Below are positions 9,425 to 18,267 of a stretch of DNA of 37,678 bases, in pieces. Position numbers and translations under genes: made by a program. The notes beneath the pieces are model-generated. The model searched no databases. It was not told where the DNA came from and was given only the letters and a program-made list of their open reading frames with translations. Position 1 is the stretch's first letter. Every line of letters starts with the position of its first letter. Source of the DNA: Burkholderiaceae bacterium (lineage in GTDB: Bacteria; Pseudomonadota; Gammaproteobacteria; Burkholderiales; Burkholderiaceae); assembly GCA_947448305.1 (NCBI GenBank), contig CANFME010000013.1, forward strand, positions 1 to 37,678, in the 5' to 3' direction.

Positions 9425-11052
9425 GGTCGTCGTTCTAATCGACCGTTTTCAATCAGATCCTCGCGATACAGTACTTCTATTTGCCTTTTTCTAGCTTCCA
9501 GTTCAGAGGATTGATAAAAGTTATTTCCACTTATTTCACTCGCAATTTTCAATTGCTGAATGGCTGCCGGTAAAGCGCCTTCAGTGACATATTTTTCTGC
9601 AATTGAGGCATGATATTGCACTAACTTATTCTCCTGTTGGTAAATTTTAGCTAAGTAATTCCACCATAGAGAATCTGTTTTGTCTATTTTCGTCTTATTC
9701 TCTAACCAACTCATTGCTTCTTTCTTTTTACCGGCTGAGAGAAGTGATTCAATATAAATGACATTTAGAGATCTATAGTTTGATTGGGTTTTTAATAATT
9801 CTTGAGTTGTCATCGAGACTTGATTAAAGTTACCACTGAGCATAGCAATTTGAAGACCTGTTATTTCATAAAAAATCGTTGATTTTTTTAATTGGGGATT
9901 GCCTTGCTCAATACTGCTTGCAATGTCTCGACTTTTTTTCAATAGTAATGAAGCTTCTTGACTCTTTTTTTCTAAAATTGCAATGTTAGATAGACCGTAA
10001 TAGCCTTGCATGTTTTTAATTAAAGACTTTGAATTAGTTTGTTCTTGAAAGTATTGTTTCGTGTCTAAAATCTCAGACGGCCCTCCCTGTTGTTCAATTT
10101 TGGCTAAGGCTTGAACAAGATAAAACTCAAGTGAAATATTCGGTTTTCCAGAATCCTGATCACGTATTCGGTTTTGCATATCTGCAGCACGCTCTAACGA
10201 TAACGGATGAGTCCTTACGTAGGCTGGTATTCCACTATCTGAAATACTGGTTGCTTTTTGCATCTTTTGGAAAAATCCAGGCATACCACTGACGTCAAAT
10301 CCACTTGCTTGCAAAATTTGAAATCCTATTCGATCAGCTTCTCTTTCTGCACTTCTGGAATAAGATAGTTGATTTTGAATAGCTAAAGCTTGCCCCCCAA
10401 CGGCCAAACCTTGAGCAGCATTAGGGTTGTTTTTAACTGCTAGGGCGGCAAGGAGCATTGCTGCCAAAATAAGTGTGGAGCTTTCCTTCCCAAAGCCCAT
10501 GCCTCGAGCAATATGCTTTTGAGTTACGTGACCAATTTCATGCCCAAGGACTGAGCCTAACTCCGACTCATTTTCAGCTAGGCTTAACAAGCCAGTGTGG
10601 ATGCCAATGTAGCCCCCTGGTAGGGCAAATGCGTTAATCGTCTTATCCTTCACAACGAAGAACTCGAAGCTTGGTGCAAATGGACCTGCGGCATCAGCAC
10701 CAGAAATTTTTTGACTTCTAGCGCTACTGACTAGGTTTTGTCCCAACTGATTCAAGTAGTCATACATTAGCCAGTTATTAGAATAATCCGGATCTTTTCG
10801 GATTTCTCTAATAATTTTTTCACCCAATTTTTTTTCGTCTATTTCGGAAAGATTGCCGGAAGAATTATCACCTAAGTCAGGGAGTAGAATTGGCAGGGTC
10901 CCACCTAATTCAGGTTCTATTTTATTTGAATCTATCTTACTATTTGGGTTTTGAATTGTTACTTGATTTTGACTATAGACAACAATAGGGTAAAGTAGTT
11001 GTATAAACAATACACTGTTAATTACTAAGTAAATTACACAATTTTTAATCAT
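9421..11052 (-). CDS. Periplasmic M48-family metalloprotease with TPR repeats (BepA/YfgC-like)
   Basis: A 543-residue secreted zinc protease probably involved in outer-membrane protein quality control, by analogy with BepA. A hydrophobic signal segment covers ~1-27 and a low-complexity linker ~28-70. The M48 catalytic domain has HEIGH at 171-175 and the third-ligand motif AEREAD (~235-240). [15 protein letters not shown] (~142) is the conserved strand before it. From about 290 onward the sequence is helical with repeats typical of TPRs (for example [20 protein letters not shown], and a final [17 protein letters not shown]). It ends in the same TTAA as the convergent gene, and only 31 bases separate it from divergent moaC. 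Confidence 0.9.
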   Translation of the reverse strand: MIKNCVIYLVINSVLFIQLLYPIVVYSQNQVTIQNPNSKIDSNKIEPELGGTLPILLPDLGDNSSGNLSEIDEKKLGEKIIREIRKDPDYSNNWLMYDYLNQLGQNLVSSARSQKISGADAAGPFAPSFEFFVVKDKTINAFALPGGYIGIHTGLLSLAENESELGSVLGHEIGHVTQKHIARGMGFGKESSTLILAAMLLAALAVKNNPNAAQGLAVGGQALAIQNQLSYSRSAEREADRIGFQILQASGFDVSGMPGFFQKMQKATSISDSGIPAYVRTHPLSLERAADMQNRIRDQDSGKPNISLEFYLVQALAKIEQQGGPSEILDTKQYFQEQTNSKSLIKNMQGYYGLSNIAILEKKSQEASLLLKKSRDIASSIEQGNPQLKKSTIFYEITGLQIAMLSGNFNQVSMTTQELLKTQSNYRSLNVIYIESLLSAGKKKEAMSWLENKTKIDKTDSLWWNYLAKIYQQENKLVQYHASIAEKYVTEGALPAAIQQLKIASEISGNNFYQSSELEARKRQIEVLYREDLIENGRLERRP

Positions 11053-11083
11053 CTTAATTTTTATACAAAGATCCGAATCAATA

Positions 11084-11554
11084 ATGCTTACCCACTTTAA
11101 TCAAACCGGTGACGCCCATATGGTGGACGTTGGCACCAAAACTCCAAGTACTCGAATAGCGACAGCTACAGGTCAAATTACGATGCTACAAAATACCTTA
11201 GATTTAATTATTGCAGGAAATCATAAAAAGGGGGATGTTCTTGGGATTGCCAGAATTGCCGGCATCATGGCTGCCAAGCAAACTAGTGCCTTAATTCCCT
11301 TATGTCACCCAATCAATTTAACTAATGTTACTGTTGATTTTGAAATTTTACTTGAACAATGCTCTGTTCGATGTAATGCAAAAGCTCAAACCATCGGTCA
11401 GACTGGGGTCGAAATGGAAGCTCTTACCGCCGTTCAGATTTCCCTATTAACGATTTACGATATGTGTAAAGCGGTGGACCGTGGGATGGTGATGGGCGAT
11501 GTTAAGTTACTAGAAAAAAGTGGTGGAAAATCCGGGGATTGGAAAATCATTTAG
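11084..11554 (+). CDS. moaC: Cyclic pyranopterin monophosphate synthase MoaC
   Basis: Second step of molybdenum cofactor synthesis: converts the MoaA product to cyclic pyranopterin monophosphate. The 156 residues include HMVDVGTK (~12), the TRIATATG segment (~23), LIPLCHPI (~70) with the conserved Cys-His, GVEMEALTA (~108), and [11 protein letters not shown] (~125) with catalytic Asp126 and Lys129. The start [16 protein letters not shown] agrees with the family. moaC stands alone here, divergent from the protease gene and not with other moa genes. After it begins a noticeably AT-richer region. Confidence 0.96.
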   Translation: MLTHFNQTGDAHMVDVGTKTPSTRIATATGQITMLQNTLDLIIAGNHKKGDVLGIARIAGIMAAKQTSALIPLCHPINLTNVTVDFEILLEQCSVRCNAKAQTIGQTGVEMEALTAVQISLLTIYDMCKAVDRGMVMGDVKLLEKSGGKSGDWKII

Positions 11555-11643
11555 TGATCACGATTTGCACAAGCTATTTATTTTCATTGAAGCAAAACTG
11601 TATTTTTATCCTTTAAACTCCTAATTTACTCTAATAAAATTTA

Positions 11644-13140
11644 ATGCTTCTTCCCATCTTACTTTTTAATCTAGCTGTATCACTTTTTTTAACTACGCTG
11701 TTAGTGAGTATGCTGCATACTCGAAAGAAGAATGCCTATATTAAAGAAATTAGCAATTTCCTTCTGCTTTCATTACTTTTTAACTTTTTATTAATCGTTA
11801 TTCGTATTTCATCATTTGTCTTTGAACCAAGCGAAATTGTTGATGCTCCTTTTTCTAGCAATTTATTTATTATTAATACAATACTCTATTTTGGTTCTAG
11901 AGCTAGTCTCGCAATTTTCTTCAAGAACGTTCACAATAAGTTTACTTCCCTTGAAACGAAGAAATTTATTCTAAATATTCTAGCTTTAATGTTTCTTTTC
12001 TTCTGCATCTCATTATTTATTAGTAGTCTAACTTATTTGGTGGTGTTCGCAATTGCCATTCATTTTATGGGTTGCTACTGGGTTTTTCATGAGATCTATT
12101 TACTAAAGAAGTTTAATAAAAACTCTTTCATTAATTGGGCTTTTATAGCGGTTTTTTTAGAAACAGTCGTACTTTTTTTAGCATTTATATTTCTAATCTA
12201 TTCCATATCCCATCCCGATTTTAGTCTTATAAATTTGTCTTTTAATGCAATACCTTTCTATGTCCCTTTCTATGTCCTTAAAGGCTCACTATTAACAGCC
12301 GACTTAATTGTTTTTGTTTTTATTAATGCTTTTTTATTAGAGGAGGTTTATGAGCTTTCAAATCGAACGAATAACGAAAATATTCTTATTAAAAATTTAC
12401 TTATTCAACAGACTTCGCTCACTGAGGCGATTCAAAAATCAAATAAATTTATTGTTTCGGGCGCCCTATCAGCCTCTATTGCCCACGAACTGAGTCATCC
12501 CTTAGCTAGTATTCAAACCAATGCCGAAATTTTAAAAATGCAGTTAAGTACACAGAATTTATTTTCTGGTGATATTGAATTTACTGTCACAAAAATTTTA
12601 CGTGATAATCAGAGAGCTGGTTCCACTCTAAAGGCTTTAAAAAATTTATTCTCTAACAAACAAGAACTTGTTCAATTAAATCTCAATGATATTATCAAAT
12701 TATGTTTAGACTTAGTCAGCTCACTGATTAAAAAAGAAGGTATTCATCTTAATTTACATTTTGATTACTCAATACCTCTAATCACGGCAAATGCACAGGA
12801 GTTACAGCAAGCTCTCTTAAATTTATTGAATAACTCGATTCAGGCCATTCAAAAATCAAATAGTATTGATGGCGAAATTACTATCAATACTAAGGTTGTG
12901 GGAAATTTTATAGTATTTTCCATCTTGGATAATGCAGGAGGATTACCAATTGAAATTGTAGGAACCATTTTCGAACCATTTCGAACAACTAAAAAAGAAG
13001 GGATGGGGTTTGGATTATGGTTATCTAAGTTTATTATTGAGAAAAATTTAGGTAGTATTGAATTACTTAATTCTCCTGGTGTCAGTGCCAATTTTGTAAT
13101 TAAATTCCCTATTTTTGCTCCACCCCCTAAAAGGGGATAA
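11644..13140 (+). CDS. Membrane sensor histidine kinase with seven-helix N-terminal domain
   Basis: A 498-residue two-component sensor. Residues 1-235 are strongly hydrophobic with about seven membrane helices (for example ~2-22, 38-58, 72-94, 108-128, 130-150, 166-188, 212-232) and no large periplasmic loop, so the ligand may be membrane-borne or sensed within the bilayer. A HisKA-type dimerisation segment has SIAHELSHPLASIQ with His281. The ATPase domain has LLNNSIQAI (N box, ~395), DNAGGLP (429-435), FEPFRTTKKEGMGFGL (~444-458). Such kinases are most like the FixL/DctB group in their catalytic part. The response regulator gene follows after 54 bases. Base composition is AT-rich compared with the neighbours, and the ATG lacks a clear Shine-Dalgarno. 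Confidence 0.9.
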   Translation: MLLPILLFNLAVSLFLTTLLVSMLHTRKKNAYIKEISNFLLLSLLFNFLLIVIRISSFVFEPSEIVDAPFSSNLFIINTILYFGSRASLAIFFKNVHNKFTSLETKKFILNILALMFLFFCISLFISSLTYLVVFAIAIHFMGCYWVFHEIYLLKKFNKNSFINWAFIAVFLETVVLFLAFIFLIYSISHPDFSLINLSFNAIPFYVPFYVLKGSLLTADLIVFVFINAFLLEEVYELSNRTNNENILIKNLLIQQTSLTEAIQKSNKFIVSGALSASIAHELSHPLASIQTNAEILKMQLSTQNLFSGDIEFTVTKILRDNQRAGSTLKALKNLFSNKQELVQLNLNDIIKLCLDLVSSLIKKEGIHLNLHFDYSIPLITANAQELQQALLNLLNNSIQAIQKSNSIDGEITINTKVVGNFIVFSILDNAGGLPIEIVGTIFEPFRTTKKEGMGFGLWLSKFIIEKNLGSIELLNSPGVSANFVIKFPIFAPPPKRG

Positions 13141-13194
13141 CAATTTGTGTCATAAATTGAAATAATAAGTAATTAAATACTTTGGAAATATGTA

Positions 13195-13830
13195 ATGAGT
13201 CCTGATCTTAATCAAAGATCCTCTTTAAGTGATTTAAACCATGTGGTTTTGTTGGAAGATGACGATTTCTTGCGCGTTGACCTAACTTCTTTGCTGGAGT
13301 TGGCGGGTTATGTTGTTCACTCTTATAGTAATCCTTTAGATTTTTTAAGCACGCCTTTTAACTTTGCTCCCGCTGTGATTGTTTCAGATATGAGAATGCC
13401 TGGCTTATCAGGAGTTAATTTACAATCTGCGCTGTTAGAAATTAATCGCATAATTCCTTTTATATTTATTAGTGGCGAGAGTACTGACTATCAAATCATT
13501 CAAAGTATGAAACAGGGAGCTATAGATTTTTTAATTAAACCTTTTAGCAGCGAGGAATTATTTAAAGCGATTAATAAAGGCATCGAACTTGATAAGGTTT
13601 TTATTCAAGAAATATTGTTTAAAAAAAACCAAGCCTCTATTCTTAAAAAACTATCACCACGAGAAACTCAAGTTTACGAACTATTAAAAAAAGGTTATAG
13701 CAACTCTGAACTTGCACAAACTTTAGGTATTTCTCTAGAAACCACAAAACAATATAAGCAAGAGGTTATGCGCAAACTTGAGTTCAAATCCTTGTCCGAA
13801 CTTATCAGGTTTTCGTCTCTAATCAAATAA
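13195..13830 (+). CDS. FixJ/NarL-type response regulator
   Basis: A 211-residue DNA-binding regulator and the probable partner of the kinase just upstream. The receiver domain has acidic residues LLEDDD (~19-24), phosphoacceptor Asp65 in VIVSDMRMPG, FISGES (~91-96) and Lys115 in DFLIKPF. A LuxR-type helix-turn-helix follows at ~148-208: LSPRETQVYELLKKGYSNSE and a recognition helix SLETTKQYKQEVMRKL. The FixJ-like form with a short linker usually activates transcription. No target can be named. It ends convergent to the SOUL-like gene at 13917, with no clear terminator between. Confidence 0.92.
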   Translation: MSPDLNQRSSLSDLNHVVLLEDDDFLRVDLTSLLELAGYVVHSYSNPLDFLSTPFNFAPAVIVSDMRMPGLSGVNLQSALLEINRIIPFIFISGESTDYQIIQSMKQGAIDFLIKPFSSEELFKAINKGIELDKVFIQEILFKKNQASILKKLSPRETQVYELLKKGYSNSELAQTLGISLETTKQYKQEVMRKLEFKSLSELIRFSSLIK

Positions 13831-13916
13831 GTTATTTTAAGATCTCTCAAGGTCAAGTTTTTATTGTTTGAACCTAATGATGTTTTATTCTTATCAATTA
13901 ATAAACTAGGATAGAA

Positions 13917-14471
13917 CTATCTCTTAACTTCAATCATAATTTCTCTTTTTTCAAATAAAGTAAAATCCCATAAAGATTTATATTTGGCGATTTTTGGTTT
14001 TTCAATGACCTCTAGTTTTTCTTTTGCTATCCATGATTTTAATAATAAGGTTAGTTGAATTAATGTTTCATTGCTTAATAGACCAGTAACTTTAATTGTT
14101 GCAAAATATTTTTCATTAAATTGTTTAATTTTTATTTCTGGGAGGTCTTTTTTTAACTCTTGCAATTTATAACAATCGTTTTGCAAATAAAATTCAAATA
14201 TCCATTTTTTGCCCTTATCTAAACCCTGCATAACAACATACGGAAGCCCTTCCTGATTACAGCTTGCTCTTTTTAAGTTATTTTGATTTAGATAAGATGT
14301 GATTTTATTTAAAGCGTTTGTTAAAGCAATTTCTCGATTTCCTGATTCATTAATTTCGACCAATGTGGAAGCTGTATATTTTCTGAGTTCGAACACATCA
14401 TAAGCTTTAACTAATTTATAGCTCGTCTCGTTTAACACTTGATTTTTAATTAGGTACGAAATATTTTCCAT
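13917..14471 (-). CDS. Diverged SOUL-like protein without signal peptide
   Basis: A 184-residue protein whose start (YKLVKAYDVFELRKYTASTLVEI) and end (AKYKSLWDFTLFEKREIMIEV) match the SOUL haem-binding/HBP family. They also match the second SOUL gene in this window at 22755-23396. Unlike that paralogue it has no signal peptide, so it is probably cytoplasmic. It also lacks the central MTTPV/MTAPV-type motif, replaced by SCNQEGLPYVVMQGLDKGKK. The sequence is rich in Lys, Asn and Ile, and by hand count the DNA is only about 22-27% G+C. Haem or tetrapyrrole binding is a family inference and may have been lost. Confidence 0.75.
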   Translation of the reverse strand: MENISYLIKNQVLNETSYKLVKAYDVFELRKYTASTLVEINESGNREIALTNALNKITSYLNQNNLKRASCNQEGLPYVVMQGLDKGKKWIFEFYLQNDCYKLQELKKDLPEIKIKQFNEKYFATIKVTGLLSNETLIQLTLLLKSWIAKEKLEVIEKPKIAKYKSLWDFTLFEKREIMIEVKR

Positions 14472-14633
14472 GCCTTATTTAATCAAGTAATGTCATCTTT
14501 ATCAATTCCCCTCATTAAGGGATATCTTTTAATTGAGATGTTTAGTGTAACTAATGGTCCAGTAGTTAAGTGCTTGGGGAGTTATTTCAACCTCTATCCC
14601 AAGCTCTCTTAAGCTTTGATAATTTTAATATTA

Positions 14634-15131
14634 CTATCTACATTCAGTTGGTAACAATTTACTAGATAAAGTTGAGCCATTACCTTTGCAAGACCAGGCT
14701 CCACCCCAAGCTTCTAAAGGTTTTTTATTCCCTAAATCTATTGCAGCATTTTCTAATTTTGGGTTATTTGATGGATATAAAATCAAAAGGTTTTTATCAG
14801 CAGCAGCAACAGCATCAGAAAACTCAATCAAAATAGCACCCGTATCTTCTATCGTTATTTCTTTTACACTATTTGTTGGTTTAAATTTAAATGAATTTTT
14901 CGTTGCATCAACCATAGAACCTGGACCATTGGATGCGTAAGTCTCAGAAACAACAATCTTCGCTGATGAAGCCAAACTTAGTCCCTCTGCAACTCTTCCT
15001 CTAGCAATATACTCTTGATACTGAGGAACAGCGATGGAAGCTAAGATTGCTATGATAGCTACCACCACCATTAATTCAATTAAGGTAAATCCTGTTTCTA
15101 TTTTGAATTGATTTTTTACTATTTGCTTCAT
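14634..15131 (-). CDS. pilA: Type IV pilin / prepilin (PilA-like)
   Basis: Major-pilin-like protein of 165 residues. A 14-residue leader ends in Gly, followed by FTLIELMVVVAIIAILASIA, the class IVa pilin N-terminus, with Glu5 of the mature protein present. Prepilin peptidase would cut between Gly14 and Phe15. The rest is a small globular domain with two cysteines near the C-terminus (WSCKG and PTECR) that would form the usual disulphide loop. A strong AAGGAG lies six or seven bases before the ATG. It stands alone 157 bases from terC. It may serve twitching, adhesion or DNA uptake; minor pilin status cannot be excluded. Confidence 0.93.
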   Translation of the reverse strand: MKQIVKNQFKIETGFTLIELMVVVAIIAILASIAVPQYQEYIARGRVAEGLSLASSAKIVVSETYASNGPGSMVDATKNSFKFKPTNSVKEITIEDTGAILIEFSDAVAAADKNLLILYPSNNPKLENAAIDLGNKKPLEAWGGAWSCKGNGSTLSSKLLPTECR

Positions 15132-15236
15132 ATTTTCTCCTTGGTTTAAAGAGAAAAGTTTGCCAAATTAGTTTTTCTCACATGAGGCTTTTTTTGTAAG
15201 AATAATCTTTTAATTTCTAAGATGTTTCCTACAAAT

Positions 15237-15262
15237 AAAAAAAGGGAGAATAATCTCCCCCT
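15237..15262 (-). terminator. Rho-independent terminator after terC
   Basis: On the minus strand a six-base-pair hairpin GGGAGA-TTAT-TCTCCC (15259-15244), flanked by extra G and A, runs directly into a run of seven T residues. It lies about 27 bases downstream of the terC stop and upstream of the pilin promoter region. Confidence 0.85.
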
Positions 15263-15288
15263 TTTAATTTGTTCTTGTTGAGATTTTT

Positions 15289-15981
15289 TTATTTGGTTTT
15301 GTGTTTATTTTTTAATGTGTAACCAATAATTAAAACTAACGCAATACCTACAGCCGGCATTACCCAATGTAGTATGCTTGGAGCCGATTCAAAGAAACTG
15401 ACTAATGAAGGATCAGTTAAAACCATTTCTCCAGCCAATAATCCAAGTAGTGCAGCCCCTAAAACTACTATGAATGGGAACTTATCCATAATTTTTAGAA
15501 GTATCGTACTTCCAAAAATAATCAATGGGATACTCAATGCTAATCCAATTAAGATTAATGGTATGCGAGCTTCTTCTGGAGCTTTATTGGCAACACCAAC
15601 TACTGCTATGACGTTGTCTAAACTCATAACGACATCCGCAATTAAGATCGTTTTAATTGCGTTAAAGATATTTGAAGAGCCTTCTATCCCGTCTTCATCT
15701 TCGTCACCTTCGGCCAACAACTGAACTCCGATATAAACCAATAAAACTGCTCCAATGATTTTTAAGTAAGGCAAAGTAAGTAGCTGTACTGCCGTGAGTG
15801 TGAGGATTACACGCAAAATGATTGCTGCAGCACTACCCCAAAAGATTGCTTTTCTTTGAAGTTCTTTAGGTAAATTTCTTGATGCCATTGCAATGACTAC
15901 AGCATTATCCCCAGAAAGAATAATGTTGGTAAACATAATCATACCTAGCGCTATCCAAGTACTTTGAGCTGTAAAATCCAT
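15289..15981 (-). CDS. TerC-family integral membrane protein
   Basis: A 230-residue inner-membrane protein with about seven helices. Conserved acidic motifs within helices are NIILSGDNAVVIAMA (~20-34) and DVVMSLDNVIAVVGVA (~115-130). These mark the TerC/YjbE family, linked in different bacteria to tellurite resistance, manganese export and metal loading of secreted proteins. A DEDEDG stretch (~93-98) lies in a cytoplasmic or periplasmic loop. It has its own probable promoter and terminator, so it looks monocistronic. A Mn2+-related role is an inference from family members. Confidence 0.9.
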   Translation of the reverse strand: MDFTAQSTWIALGMIMFTNIILSGDNAVVIAMASRNLPKELQRKAIFWGSAAAIILRVILTLTAVQLLTLPYLKIIGAVLLVYIGVQLLAEGDEDEDGIEGSSNIFNAIKTILIADVVMSLDNVIAVVGVANKAPEEARIPLILIGLALSIPLIIFGSTILLKIMDKFPFIVVLGAALLGLLAGEMVLTDPSLVSFFESAPSILHWVMPAVGIALVLIIGYTLKNKHKTK

Positions 15982-16016
15982 TACTTTTATCTCCTAATTA
16001 TTAAAATATTTGAAAT

Positions 16017-16045
16017 ATCATAGCCTAAATTTGACTACATATTAA
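16017..16045 (-). promoter_or_regulatory. Candidate promoter of terC
   Basis: Minus strand: -35 TTAATA (16045-16040), 17-base spacer, -10 TATGAT (16022-16017). It lies 35 bases before the terC ATG and just after the sucCD terminator, with a good TAGGAG ribosome site in between. The placement supports a separate transcript for terC. Confidence 0.45.
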
Positions 16046-16057
16046 AAAAATTGACGA

Positions 16058-16080
16058 TAAAAAAGGGAGTTTCCTCCCAT
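16058..16080 (-). terminator. Rho-independent terminator after sucD
   Basis: Minus-strand hairpin GGGAG-GAAA-CTCCC (16078-16065) with a GAAA tetraloop, followed by TTTTTT. It lies 23 bases after the sucD stop and closes the sucC-sucD unit. Confidence 0.85.
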
Positions 16081-16100
16081 TTTTATACTTTAAAGCAATA

Positions 16101-16994
16101 TTAAATTAACGACTTGAGGATGCGTGCCATTTCAGAAGGATTTTTTGTCACTTTAAATCCGCACTCTTCCATCACTGCTAATTTAGCATCTGCTGTATCA
16201 GCACCACCAGAAATCAAAGCGCCTGCATGGCCCATTCTTTTTCCAGCTGGAGCGGTAACACCGGCAATAAAACCAACAATCGGTTTTTTCATATTTTCTT
16301 TGCACCAACGCGCTGCATCTGCTTCATCCGGTCCACCAATCTCACCAATCATAATTACCGCATCAGTTTCAGGATCATCATTAAAAGCCTTCATTACATC
16401 GATATGCTTCAATCCGTTGATTGGATCTCCTCCGATACCGACCGCAGATGATTGACCTAAGCCGATTTCAGTTAACTGAGCAACTGCCTCATAAGTTAAA
16501 GTACCAGAGCGACTAACAACTCCGATACGTCCCTTACGGTGAATGTGGCCTGGCATAATACCAATCTTAATTTCTTCAGGCGTAATTAATCCTGGACAAT
16601 TAGGGCCTAGTAATAATGTTTTCTTACCGCCTCTTGCTTCTTTTTCTTTCATGCGGTTTCTTAGTTCTAACATATCTCGAACTGGAATACCTTCAGTGAT
16701 ACAAATTGCTAAATCTAAATCTGCTTCTACGGCTTCCCAAATTGCTGCAGCAGCGCCTGCAGGAGGCACATAAATGACTGAAACAGTTGCTCCTGTTTGA
16801 TGGGCAGCTTCCTTTACAGATCCAAAAATTGGAATTTGAAAAATAGTTTCGCCTGCCTTTTTAGGGTTAACACCTGCTACAAAACACTCTTTTCCATTTG
16901 CATATTCTTGGCATTTTTCTGTATGGAACTGGCCTGTTTTACCGGTGATACCTTGGGTAATTACGCGTGTATTTTTATTAATGAAGATTGACAT
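16101..16994 (-). CDS. sucD: Succinyl-CoA synthetase alpha subunit
   Basis: ADP/GDP-forming succinate-CoA ligase alpha chain of the TCA cycle. The 297 residues contain the CoA-binding Rossmann fold (VITQGITGKTGQFH, ~11-24), LLLGPNCPG (~127), SRSGTLTYE (~161) and the active-site phosphohistidine His256 in MGHAGALISGG. It is 19 bases downstream of sucC and ends shortly before a strong terminator. Full length, no anomalies. Confidence 0.97.
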   Translation of the reverse strand: MSIFINKNTRVITQGITGKTGQFHTEKCQEYANGKECFVAGVNPKKAGETIFQIPIFGSVKEAAHQTGATVSVIYVPPAGAAAAIWEAVEADLDLAICITEGIPVRDMLELRNRMKEKEARGGKKTLLLGPNCPGLITPEEIKIGIMPGHIHRKGRIGVVSRSGTLTYEAVAQLTEIGLGQSSAVGIGGDPINGLKHIDVMKAFNDDPETDAVIMIGEIGGPDEADAARWCKENMKKPIVGFIAGVTAPAGKRMGHAGALISGGADTADAKLAVMEECGFKVTKNPSEMARILKSLI

Positions 16995-17013
16995 ATCTAT
17001 TCCTTAGTTATTC

Positions 17014-18174
17014 TTATTTAACAGAAGCAACAACTTTTGTGGCGGCTTCGGCCATTGTGTCTGCGCTGATAATTGGCAAACCGGAGTCCACCAACATTTT
17101 CTTACCAATATCTTCATTTGTACCCTTCATACGGACAACTAAAGGTACGGATAGGTTCACTGCTTTACAGGCTGAAATAATTCCTGTTGCAATGACATCA
17201 CAACGCATAATCCCACCGAAGATATTAACTAAGATTGCTTTAACTTTTTCGTTTTTAAGCATAATCTTAAAAGCTTCAGTCACTTTTTCAGCCGTTGCGC
17301 CACCACCTACATCTAAAAAGTTTGCTGGTTCTCCACCAAATAACTTGATCGTATCCATCGTAGCCATTGCTAAACCAGCACCATTAACTAAACAACCGAT
17401 ATTGCCATCTAATGAGATATAAGCTAAATCAAATTTAGATGCTTCAATTTCTGCAGGATCTTCTTCAGCTTCATCACGGTAAGCGACTATTTCTGGATGT
17501 CTAAACAATGCATTAGGATCAAAATTGAACTTGGCATCTAAGGCTTTAATATTTCCATTTCCTTCGAGAATCAATGGGTTAATTTCTACCAATGATGCAT
17601 CAGTTTCCATATAGGTCTTAAATAAGTTAACTAAGACTTCTTTAGCTTGGGCTTGAGATGCGTCTGGAACGCCGATTCCTTTTACCAAGTTACTGGCTTG
17701 GGCATCCGTCATACCAATTAATGGATTAATAAATTCTTTGATAATTTTTTCTGGTGTATGTTCGGCAACTTCCTCAATATCCATGCCACCCTCGCTAGAA
17801 GCCATAACTACGACCTTTTGAGACTCACGATCTGTTAGGAGACCGACGTAATATTCTTTTTTAATATCTGCGCCATCTTCAATCAATAGTCTTCTAACTA
17901 ACTGACCTTCTGGTCCAGTTTGATGTGTTTTTAACATCATTCCTAAAATATCAGTGGAATACTTTCTAACTTCCTCTAAACTCTTGGCAACCTTAACACC
18001 ACCACCTTTTCCACGTCCACCAGCATGAATTTGAGCCTTCACAACCCAAACTGGGCCACCTAATTTTTCAGCAGCGGCAACTGCTTCATCTACGCTAAAG
18101 ACGGGAATTCCATTGGGTACTGGAATATTAAATTGGCGAAGTAATTCTTTGCCTTGGTATTCGTGGATTTTCAT
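17014..18174 (-). CDS. sucC: Succinyl-CoA synthetase beta subunit
   Basis: Beta chain with the ATP-grasp domain that phosphorylates the alpha-chain histidine. The 386-residue protein starts [20 protein letters not shown]. It has [19 protein letters not shown] (~44-62), EINPLI (~197) with metal-binding residues, the [18 protein letters not shown] segment (~253) and [14 protein letters not shown] (~317). It is followed by sucD. The upstream 93-base gap has a tandem ten-base repeat that may be regulatory. Confidence 0.97.
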   Translation of the reverse strand: MKIHEYQGKELLRQFNIPVPNGIPVFSVDEAVAAAEKLGGPVWVVKAQIHAGGRGKGGGVKVAKSLEEVRKYSTDILGMMLKTHQTGPEGQLVRRLLIEDGADIKKEYYVGLLTDRESQKVVVMASSEGGMDIEEVAEHTPEKIIKEFINPLIGMTDAQASNLVKGIGVPDASQAQAKEVLVNLFKTYMETDASLVEINPLILEGNGNIKALDAKFNFDPNALFRHPEIVAYRDEAEEDPAEIEASKFDLAYISLDGNIGCLVNGAGLAMATMDTIKLFGGEPANFLDVGGGATAEKVTEAFKIMLKNEKVKAILVNIFGGIMRCDVIATGIISACKAVNLSVPLVVRMKGTNEDIGKKMLVDSGLPIISADTMAEAATKVVASVK

Positions 18175-18231
18175 GAAATCTTCCTTTTATTGAACAAATT
18201 TTGATAATGATAAATGGTTTGAATGAAACAT

Positions 18232-18251
18232 ATGCGTCAAAATGCGTCAAA
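18232..18251 (-). repeat. Tandem 10-bp direct repeat upstream of sucC
   Basis: ATGCGTCAAA occurs twice in a row (18232-18241 and 18242-18251). On the sucC strand it reads TTTGACGCAT twice, so each copy holds a TTGACG that could serve as a -35 element. It lies about 60-75 bases before the sucC ATG. One full helical turn per repeat would put two protein sites on the same face. Confidence 0.6.
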
Positions 18252-18267
18252 GTAGCGTTTTATTAAT

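Noticed and set aside
13831..13916. Hairpin between the response regulator and SOUL-like gene
   Set aside because: AGGTCAA and TTGAACCT arms need a bulge and no clean T run follows, so no terminator is called.
14572..14604. Inverted repeat GCTTGGG...CCCAAGC downstream of the pilin gene
   Set aside because: Seven-base arms but a 19-base partly paired loop and no T run on either strand, so not convincing as a terminator or RNA gene.
15146..15165. Possible sigma-54 site TTGGCAAACTTTTCTCT upstream of the pilin gene (minus strand)
   Set aside because: The -24 part is good but the -12 part lacks the essential GC, so I do not call it even though pilin genes often use sigma-54.
15237..16080. Similar GGGAG hairpins on both sides of terC as a mobile repeat
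   Set aside because: Only the five-base stem core is shared; both are ordinary terminators in the expected places.
16988..17422. 144-codon plus-strand open frame opposite sucC
   Set aside because: It is fully antisense to a clear housekeeping gene, has no family motifs, and reflects the codon bias of sucC.
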